Assembly: GCA_964604915.1 (NCBI GenBank)
Contig: CAZSAA010000036.1
Span: forward strand, 1 to 6,911
DNA length: 6,911 nucleotides
DNA from: CAZSAA01 sp964604915
GTDB lineage: Bacteria > Patescibacteriota > Patescibacteriia > Patescibacteriales > UBA12465
Direction of reading: 5' to 3'
Under the pieces are notes generated by a model. The model saw only the letters and a list, made by a program, of their open reading frames with translations. It did no database searches and had not been told where the DNA came from. This document shows positions 1-4,975 of the stretch, piece by piece (within the stretch, counting starts at the first letter, position 1; each line of letters begins with the position of its first letter). The translations under genes were made by a program, and so were the position numbers.

Positions 1-309
1 CCAGAGGTAAAAGACATCAAATACGGCGGCAATATCGAGTAATCGGTATTGGCAAAAAAGCTGACTCATATCGATGAAGTCCTAACAAAAAAGTTTAAAG
101 AAATTTAACCTGTCATGTGTTAGGATAATATCGAGGGAAGTTAATCATATCAATTGAACGCAATCGTAATACTGATGGATGTGATTTAACCCCTTAGAGA
201 CTCATTCCAAAGGAATGGAACGCTGATAAAAGCGTTAAGACGTCGGCCTCCTGAAGCGTTTTCAGGATGAAGGTATAGTCCAATGCGCTTAGTAATAAGC
301 GGTAACATG
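1..309 (+). ncRNA. Group I self-splicing intron in 23S rRNA, 3' portion
   Basis: This stretch does not match 23S rRNA, although the rRNA resumes exactly at 310. It holds the 3' half of a group I intron core. The P7 5' strand GACT (199-202) can pair with AGTC (277-280) inside the conserved S-type motif AAGGTATAGTCC (270-281). Between them are two perfect hairpins placed like P7.1 and P7.2 (203-208/212-217 and 219-224/231-236), a P3' segment, and a perfect 7-bp P8 hairpin (249-255/261-267). A P9 hairpin with a GTAA tetraloop (286-291/296-301) follows. G309 would be the terminal omega-G. P7.1/P7.2 suggests subgroup IA. A nested stem at 140-147/182-190 is probably part of P4-P6. The 5' half, including the guide sequence, lies outside the window. 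The insertion point matches E. coli U2593/C2594, the site of the Chlamydomonas chloroplast intron that encodes I-CreI. The 5' boundary is simply the window edge. Confidence 0.85.
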
Positions 310-598
310 CGTAAGACAGGTCGGTCTCCTATCCACTATGGTCGCGGAAACTTGAGGAGGCCCTTTCCTAGTACGAGAGGACCGGAAAGGACGAAGCTCT
401 AGTGTACCAGCTGTCCCACCAGGGGCATTGCTGGGTAGCTACCTTCGGTTAAGATAAGCGCTGAAAGCATCTAAGTGCGAAGCTGTCTCCAAGATTAGGT
501 TTCACAGACTGGTTATAGACGATGACCTTGATAGGTCGCAGGTGTAAGTGCAGTAATGCACTCAGCCGAGCGATACTAATAAGTCGTTTGATTTTCCC
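310..598 (+). rRNA. 23S ribosomal RNA, 3' exon (partial)
   Basis: This is the last exon of large-subunit rRNA. It begins with CGTAAGACAGGTCGGTC, the counterpart of E. coli positions from C2594, next to the peptidyl transferase centre and including A2602. The sarcin-ricin loop AGTACGAGAGGACC is intact at 370-383, followed by the GTGTACCAGCTGT segment and the conserved CGATACTAATAAGTCG near the 3' end. The 3' end is estimated by alignment from memory to E. coli 23S and could be off by about 10 nt, because the pairing 5' end of the gene is not in the window. All upstream 23S sequence is missing because the intron fills the left edge. At positions equivalent to E. coli 2597 and 2604 the sequence has A and G rather than G and U. 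Confidence 0.95.
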
Positions 599-645
599 AC
601 ACTTTTATAGGTAAGAGCGTGAACAGGAAGCATTATTATTGATTA

Positions 646-669
646 GGTTATTTGGTTATTCGGTTATTT
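646..669 (+). repeat. Three tandem 8-bp repeats in the 23S-5S spacer
   Basis: GGTTATTT, GGTTATTC and GGTTATTT follow one another without gaps. They lie in the AT-rich spacer between 23S and 5S rRNA (about 599-693), where no tRNA gene was recognised. They may be slippage products; no function can be read from the sequence. Confidence 0.8.
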
Positions 670-693
670 GAACATGTATATAAAAGACACCAT

Positions 694-814
694 TGTTCTG
701 GTGGTTTGAGCGGAGGGGTCACACCTGATCCCATTCCGAACTCAGCAGTTAAGCCCTCCAGCGCCGATGATACTTGGGCCTGAGCCCTGGGAAAGTAGGT
801 CGCCGCCAGAACAA
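694..814 (+). rRNA. 5S ribosomal RNA
   Basis: The sequence has the conserved 5S core, including CCCATTCCGAACTCAG and AAGCCCTCCAGCGCCGATG, then GGGAAAGTAGGTCGCCGCCAGA. Aligned to E. coli 5S, the mature molecule would run from about 695 to 813, close to 119 nt and normal in length. Helix I is extended: 687-701 is an exact 15-bp complement of 806-820, longer than the mature helix needs. The precursor ends are therefore probably held in a processing stem. It is the last gene of the rRNA operon. Confidence 0.95.
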
Positions 815-825
815 TGGTGTTTTTT
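806..825 (+). terminator. Likely rRNA operon terminator (5S closing stem plus T-tract)
   Basis: The 3' arm of the 15-bp stem that closes 5S rRNA (806-820) is followed at once by a run of T (820-825). The RNA would form a long stem ending in U residues, as in an intrinsic terminator, although the enclosed loop is the whole 5S molecule. The next gene has its own promoter just downstream, which fits termination here. Confidence 0.55.
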
Positions 826-839
826 GTTATCCAAAAAAC

Positions 840-869
840 TTGTCTTCATCTCCCGTTCCTTTGTATAAT
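840..869 (+). promoter_or_regulatory. Promoter for the glmM-glmU operon, probably leaderless
   Basis: A perfect -10 box TATAAT lies at 864-869. A partial -35 box, TTGTCT (840-845), is separated from it by 18 bp. Transcription should start around 876-879, and the ATG is at 879. An in-frame TAG at 873-875 rules out a longer reading frame. The mRNA would carry almost no 5' leader, and no ribosome binding site fits in the gap. Confidence 0.7.
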
Positions 870-878
870 GTATAGGCT

Positions 879-2282
879 ATGTCCCTTATCTCCTCCATTT
901 CCGGTATCCGCGGCACCATTGGCGGAATTGCCGGTCAAAACTTGACCCCGTACGACCTTGTCCGCTTCCTCTGCGCCTATAGCTGGCTGCTGAAGAGGCG
1001 TTTTGTTGATAGGCGGGTCAAAGTAGCCATCGGGCGGGATGGACGTGTCTCTGGCCAAGCGATCAAGGATTTTGCTATTGCCAATCTGCAGCTTTGCGGT
1101 GTCGACGTGCTTGACCTTGATTTTGCTACCACTCCCACTGTCGAGCTGGCGGTCATCCGCTCTGGCGCCCAAGGCGGGATTGTTATTTCCGCTTCACATA
1201 ACCCTGGAAATTGGAACGCTCTGAAGCTCCTAAATGCTCAAGGAGAGTTCCTTTCCCAGGAAGATGGCCTCGAGCTCATAAGTTTGATGGAATCGCCAGA
1301 TATGGCCTTTCCTGAAGCTGGCAAGTTGGGGCAGAAGGAGCCATATCCTGATGCTCTAGCCGGCCACATCCGTGACATCGTGGCTTTGCCCTTGGTGTTA
1401 CCGGAAAAGATTGCGGCTCGCAGTCTCAAGATAATCGTCGACGCAGTCAACTCAGTCGGCGCCTTGGCGATACCGGCCTTGCTCGATGCTCTAGGCGTCA
1501 AAGATTATGAAATAATCAATCGTGAGATAGGTGGGCACTTCGCTCATGACCCGGAACCGCTTGAAAAGAATCTGGGAGAGATAAAGGAGAGAGTAGTGGC
1601 AACAGGAGCGGACCTTGGCGTAGTAGTTGATCCTGACGTTGATCGTCTAGCCTTCATCGATGAGACTGGCCGGATGATCGGCGAGGAGTATACTTTAGTG
1701 GCTGCAGCTGATTATATCCTCAATAGCCGCATAGGGATCGATGGATATGAGAGCGTTGCTGTTTCCAATCTTTCTTCGACTCGTGCCTTGGCGGATCTAA
1801 CCAAGTCATATGGTGGCAAATGTTTTTCGGCAGCGGTGGGCGAAGTAAATGTCGTGAAAAAGATGAAAGAAACCGGCGCCATTATCGGTGGCGAAGGTAA
1901 TGGCGGGGTAATATATCCGCCCTTGCACTATGGCCGCGACGCGCTCGTAGGGATAGCCCTGATCTTAAGCCACTTGGCTCAGGAAAAGGTATCCCTTTCC
2001 GCCCTACGGCAACGGTATGTTGATTATTATATGGTCAAGGATAAGCTAGAATTGCCGACCGGGACGGATATAGCGCCGATATTGGATAGCCTATCGGTCA
2101 CTTATCCCGATTACACCCAGAATCGGGAAGACGGGCTCAAGATAGATTTCCCGTCCGCTTGGGTCCATGTCCGCCCCTCTAACACTGAACCCATCGTCCG
2201 TATATATGCCGAAGCGAAGACGCAAACAGCAGCACAAGCTTTGGCAGAAGAGATAAAGGAGAAGATAGGGTTAATTATTTGA
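879..2282 (+). CDS. glmM: Phosphoglucosamine mutase-type phosphohexomutase (GlmM-like)
   Basis: This 467-residue protein is a full-length member of the alpha-D-phosphohexomutase superfamily. The catalytic phosphoserine loop SASHNP is at 104-109 (Ser106). The metal loop DPDVDR is at 251-256, the sugar-binding loop GEGNGG at 338-343, and the C-terminal phosphate-binding loop RPSNTEP at 432-438. The N-terminus ISGIRGTIGG and the DPDVDR and RPSNTEP variants resemble the archaeal and Bacteroidetes form of GlmM more than the E. coli type with DGDGDR. The family converts glucosamine-6-phosphate to glucosamine-1-phosphate in the cytoplasm, en route to UDP-GlcNAc. A uridylyltransferase gene starts 4 bp downstream, which favours this role. 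Phosphomannomutase or phosphoglucomutase activity cannot be excluded from sequence. The start is firm: a stop codon lies two codons upstream, and the next Met is far past conserved motifs. Confidence 0.88.
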   Translation: MSLISSISGIRGTIGGIAGQNLTPYDLVRFLCAYSWLLKRRFVDRRVKVAIGRDGRVSGQAIKDFAIANLQLCGVDVLDLDFATTPTVELAVIRSGAQGGIVISASHNPGNWNALKLLNAQGEFLSQEDGLELISLMESPDMAFPEAGKLGQKEPYPDALAGHIRDIVALPLVLPEKIAARSLKIIVDAVNSVGALAIPALLDALGVKDYEIINREIGGHFAHDPEPLEKNLGEIKERVVATGADLGVVVDPDVDRLAFIDETGRMIGEEYTLVAAADYILNSRIGIDGYESVAVSNLSSTRALADLTKSYGGKCFSAAVGEVNVVKKMKETGAIIGGEGNGGVIYPPLHYGRDALVGIALILSHLAQEKVSLSALRQRYVDYYMVKDKLELPTGTDIAPILDSLSVTYPDYTQNREDGLKIDFPSAWVHVRPSNTEPIVRIYAEAKTQTAAQALAEEIKEKIGLII

Positions 2283-2286
2283 TTAT

Positions 2287-3033
2287 ATGAAGAAGATAGT
2301 CATATTAGCGGCCGGCAAAGGCACGCGCATGCAAAGCGAATTACCTAAGGTGTTGGTCGATCTAAATGGGCGCCCCATGATCCATTACCTTCTTGATGCC
2401 GTTATTGCTTCTGGCGTCGACGCCCGCCCTATCGTAGTGGTATCGCCTCATAACCAGGATATAATAAAAGAATATCTGAGGGAATACGATGTTATTTATA
2501 CTGTCCAAGAGCAGCAACTAGGTACCGGCCATGCTTTTGCTAGTATCCGGCCAATACTCGATCCTTCGGTCGATACCATCCTTAACTTCTATGGCGACCA
2601 TCCCTTTGTGAGTGCGGAATCTATCCGACAGATCGCCGCTGGCCACAAAGGAAAGCTTAGTATGGTGACTACCAAGCTGGATGATTTCCAGGATTGGCGC
2701 CACAACCTATATCATTGGGGAAGGATAATCCGCAGCGGCGGCCAGATCAGCCAAATAATCGAGTTCAAGGATGCGAGTGATGAGGTTAAGGAGATGAAGG
2801 AGGTTAATCCGGGGTTTTTTGTCTTTGACCGCCATTGGGTATTCGATAATATCGATCGCTTGCGGGATGATAATAGCCAACATGAATATTACCTGACCGA
2901 TATGGTGAAGATAGCCTTCGATGAGGGGGAGAAGATAAATGACTTGAAGATAAAGGTAGAGGAAGTGATTGGTATCAATAGTCAGGAAGAACTAGAAATT
3001 GCTAAACAGGTACTTATAGCGAGAGGGGATTGA
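2287..3033 (+). CDS. GlmU-like UDP-GlcNAc pyrophosphorylase domain, stand-alone
   Basis: This 248-residue nucleotidyltransferase matches the N-terminal half of GlmU. The signature LAAGKGTRMQSELPKVL is at 7-23. LGTGHA (78-83) and YGDHP (102-106, metal-binding Asp104) follow. IIEFKDAS (157-164, Glu159) precedes EVNPGFFVFD (172-181, Asn174) and the EYYLTD segment (200-205). GIN (229-231) holds the likely second metal ligand, Asn231. The family joins UTP and GlcNAc-1-phosphate to make UDP-GlcNAc in the cytoplasm. The left-handed beta-helix acetyltransferase half of bacterial GlmU (usually about 450 residues in total) is absent, and a terminator follows at once, so this is not a frameshift product in the window. 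Substrate choice could therefore differ, for example another sugar-1-phosphate. The gene starts 4 bp after the mutase stop with no Shine-Dalgarno site, so translation is probably coupled. Confidence 0.85.
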   Translation: MKKIVILAAGKGTRMQSELPKVLVDLNGRPMIHYLLDAVIASGVDARPIVVVSPHNQDIIKEYLREYDVIYTVQEQQLGTGHAFASIRPILDPSVDTILNFYGDHPFVSAESIRQIAAGHKGKLSMVTTKLDDFQDWRHNLYHWGRIIRSGGQISQIIEFKDASDEVKEMKEVNPGFFVFDRHWVFDNIDRLRDDNSQHEYYLTDMVKIAFDEGEKINDLKIKVEEVIGINSQEELEIAKQVLIARGD

Positions 3034-3051
3034 TCCCCTCTTTTTGTTTTT
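3023..3051 (+). terminator. Intrinsic terminator of the glmM-glmU operon
   Basis: A perfect 7-bp GC-rich stem, GAGGGGA (3023-3029) with TCCCCTC (3034-3040), closes a TTGA loop. It is followed by TTTTTGTTTTT. The stem overlaps the end of the uridylyltransferase gene, and its TGA stop codon (3031-3033) lies inside the loop. Confidence 0.88.
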
Positions 3052-3056
3052 GGCCG

Positions 3057-3070
3057 GATAATGATATCAT
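3057..3070 (+). promoter_or_regulatory. Possible promoter -10 boxes for the EndoQ-like gene
   Basis: Just after the terminator are two overlapping -10-like boxes, GATAAT (3057-3062) and TATCAT (3065-3070). No convincing -35 box was found. Either box would start transcription between about 3069 and 3079. This supports translation from ATG 3079 with a very short leader or none, and argues against ATG 3061, which overlaps the first box. Confidence 0.4.
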
Positions 3071-3078
3071 TTAGGTAT

Positions 3079-4350
3079 ATGAGAAAGATTGCCGATTTCC
3101 ACATCCATTCCCGCTATTCCCGCGCCTGTTCGCCCGCGCTTACCCTATCCGGTATCGAGGCGGCTTGCCGCCAGAAAGGCGTGGATATAGTAGCGACCGG
3201 GGATTTTACCTATCCCGCCTGGTTTGAGTCGATAAGCAAAGAATTGGAAGAGATTTCCGCTTCTGGTCTATACCGCCTCAAATCGACGTCGGATAGTCCG
3301 GTTAGATTTATCCTCTCGACCGAGATATCCCTAGTCTATCGCGATTCTGGCCAAGCGAGGCGCATCCACATCGTACTGATGGCACCTAGCATAGATTCGG
3401 TGGGAAAATTGAATGAAGCATTGGGAAAGCGATTCAATATCCGATCCGATGGCCGCCCGATTTTGGGTATCAGCGCACCGGATTTCGTCAAGTTGTGTCT
3501 CGCTATTGATCCCCATTTTATCATCTTTCCCGCCCATATTTGGACGCCCTGGTATGCAGTATTCGGCTCTAAGTCCGGCTTCGATTCCCTGCAGTCATGT
3601 TTCCAGGGTCAGATTGGCCATATCCATGCTTTTGAAACCGGCCTTTCGAGTGATCCACCCATGAACTGGCGCGTACCGCAACTAGATAGCTATCTACTAT
3701 TGTCCAATTCTGACGCCCACAGCTTGCCTAACATCGGACGGGAAGCTAATGAGCTAGCTTTTCTTTCCGAAGCTGATGTTTCATATGCCGCTATTGAGGA
3801 TATTATATCCGGCCGGAAGATATGGCGTGATAGCGAAGATGGACGCGGGCTGGTCCAAACTATTGAATTCTATCCCGAAGAAGGGATGTATCATCTCGAC
3901 GGCCATCGTGACTGCCATTTTTCTTGCACGCCAACGGAAAGTCGGGAACATAAAGGCATCTGTCCGGTTTGCGGCAAGCCTCTGGTTATCGGCGTACTAA
4001 GCCGTGTAGAGGAATTGTCGGAACGTCCGGAAGGATATGAAGATTCGAAGTTCGCGCCCTTTCTCAAATTAGTGGAGCTTGATAAGATAATTGCGCAATC
4101 ACTCGGGGTAGCTAGCCGTAGTTCCAGGCAAGTACAGAGGGTATATCATTCGATGTTATCGGAGTTCGGTAGTGAATTAGAGATACTAATTCGTAAAGAT
4201 ATTGGGGAAATGCGGAAAAAGTTTCCCGAGGCAGCGGCGAATATCCAGAAGATGAGGCGAGGTGATATCAAGATCATTCCTGGCTTTGATGGGCAGTATG
4301 GCCGCATCATTATCCAGGATGATAAGGAAAAGCAAGTAACTTTATTTTAA
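3079..4350 (+). CDS. Endonuclease Q-like PHP-domain DNA repair nuclease
   Basis: Read from ATG 3079 this is a 423-residue protein of the EndoQ family (PHP superfamily). That start gives MRKIADFHIHSRYSRACS, the usual family N-terminus; ATG 3061 would add six residues. Metal-site candidates in order are HIH (His8, His10), Asp42, Glu82, His97, His153 in FPAHIWTPW, Glu186, and Asp212/His214 in SNSDAHS. GSKSGFDSL (163-171) is typical of the family. A zinc ribbon follows (Cys279, Cys283, Cys295, Cys298), then a helical C-terminal region. Characterised EndoQ enzymes nick DNA 5' of deaminated bases (uracil, hypoxanthine, xanthine) and abasic sites. The protein ends in QVTLF (419-423), which fits the bacterial sliding-clamp-binding motif. 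The gene stands alone after a terminator and is followed 3 bp later by a small membrane-protein gene. The family call is strong; substrate range is inferred. Confidence 0.87.
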   Translation: MRKIADFHIHSRYSRACSPALTLSGIEAACRQKGVDIVATGDFTYPAWFESISKELEEISASGLYRLKSTSDSPVRFILSTEISLVYRDSGQARRIHIVLMAPSIDSVGKLNEALGKRFNIRSDGRPILGISAPDFVKLCLAIDPHFIIFPAHIWTPWYAVFGSKSGFDSLQSCFQGQIGHIHAFETGLSSDPPMNWRVPQLDSYLLLSNSDAHSLPNIGREANELAFLSEADVSYAAIEDIISGRKIWRDSEDGRGLVQTIEFYPEEGMYHLDGHRDCHFSCTPTESREHKGICPVCGKPLVIGVLSRVEELSERPEGYEDSKFAPFLKLVELDKIIAQSLGVASRSSRQVQRVYHSMLSEFGSELEILIRKDIGEMRKKFPEAAANIQKMRRGDIKIIPGFDGQYGRIIIQDDKEKQVTLF

Positions 4351-4353
4351 CAT

Positions 4354-4761
4354 ATGACTAAGAAAAGCTCAGCCAATTTTTTCATCGCGATGGTCCTGTT
4401 AGCCATCTTAGCCTTTTTTTCCGTCCTATCTTTCTCCGGTAACGATCAAGAAACCGGGGAAAAGGAGAAGATGAGCCGCTTGATTGCTCGGGTGACCAAT
4501 TTCTGGCAATGGCTGAATGTCGTTCCTAGCCGTGATACCAGCGAACGCGTATTCGAAGGCATCAGCGCTGCCAAAGAAACCAAAGAAGGCTGGGCAGCGG
4601 CGATAGAGGAGGCAGAAAGCCTAAAAGATTATGATTGGCAGTCTGGGAAGAACGAGTTGGCGTCTAATAGCTTCCAATTGGTAAAAACGGAAGATGGCTG
4701 GAATGTTGAAGTGACCGATCACGACGGAGAGCTTCATGTTTTTAAACTGTTCCATCGCTAG
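4354..4761 (+). CDS. Small single-pass membrane protein of unknown function
   Basis: I do not recognise this 135-residue protein. The N-terminus has basic residues (Lys3, Lys4), then one hydrophobic segment at about 9-27 with no clear signal-peptidase or lipobox site, so it is probably an uncleaved anchor with the rest outside the cytoplasm. The outer part is charged and probably helical at about 62-92, with an aromatic patch NFWQWLN (49-55). It ends in alternating hydrophobic and polar residues at about 106-135, likely a few beta strands. The gene starts 3 bp after the EndoQ-like stop, so the two are probably co-transcribed, and it lacks a Shine-Dalgarno site. Base composition is like its neighbours. 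The coding call rests on the clean reading frame, the tight spacing and the sensible membrane topology. Confidence 0.72.
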   Translation: MTKKSSANFFIAMVLLAILAFFSVLSFSGNDQETGEKEKMSRLIARVTNFWQWLNVVPSRDTSERVFEGISAAKETKEGWAAAIEEAESLKDYDWQSGKNELASNSFQLVKTEDGWNVEVTDHDGELHVFKLFHR

Positions 4762-4894
4762 GATTTTTAGCTTAATTTACAGGAAAAATAGACTATATAT
4801 CCCGATTTGAGTCAAGGCGGCTTTATTACTATTCGAGCGGGGAGATGCCATACAATTTGAGTTCAGAAAGCTAGAAATGAAAGGATATTTCCTG

Positions 4895-4900
4895 TATAAT
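4895..4900 (+). promoter_or_regulatory. Possible distal recA promoter (-10 box)
   Basis: A perfect TATAAT preceded directly by TG lies 75 bp before the recA start. No good -35 box is found at 16-18 bp upstream. A transcript from here would have a leader of roughly 70 nt. Confidence 0.4.
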
Positions 4901-4952
4901 TATGATATCGGCGTTTGAAAATTCCTTAAGGCTCGCCGTGCTACTATATTTA

Positions 4953-4958
4953 TATAAT
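4953..4958 (+). promoter_or_regulatory. Possible proximal recA promoter (-10 box)
   Basis: A perfect TATAAT lies 17 bp before the recA ATG, in an AT-rich stretch without a clear -35 box. It would give a leader of about 10 nt with no Shine-Dalgarno site, in keeping with the short leaders predicted elsewhere in the window. Confidence 0.45.
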
Positions 4959-4975
4959 TCATAATTACCATACTT

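Larger units (their letters stand above)
4762..4975. other. Intergenic region upstream of recA
   Basis: No gene longer than a few codons is supported here. The region holds two TATAAT boxes facing recA. It also has a direct repeat ATTTGAGT (4805-4812 and 4855-4862, 50 bp apart). TACAGGAAA (4778-4786) is repeated inverted as TTTCCTGTA (4888-4896), and that second arm overlaps the first TATAAT box. No recognisable LexA site was seen, and no clear terminator for the upstream gene. Confidence 0.6.

Noticed and set aside
599..693. A tRNA gene in the 23S-5S spacer
   Set aside because: No T-loop or acceptor-stem pattern is visible; the spacer is AT-rich and holds only the short repeats.
846..1172. 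A 108-codon open frame on the minus strand
   Set aside because: It lies opposite the start of the GlmM-like gene, whose motifs are clear, and its translation shows no recognisable domain.
3061..3078. ATG 3061 as the start of the EndoQ-like gene
   Set aside because: It adds six residues not typical of the family and overlaps a -10-like box. ATG 3079 gives the standard family N-terminus.
4757..4771. A weak hairpin (GCTA/TAGC) as a terminator after the small membrane protein
   Set aside because: The stem is only 4 bp and no T-tract follows it.
4845..4918. Two very short plus-strand frames before recA (ATG 4845, 9 codons, after a GGGGAG; ATG 4877, 13 codons)
   Set aside because: They are too short to support, and no attenuator-like structure follows them. 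They could be checked for conservation as leader peptides.
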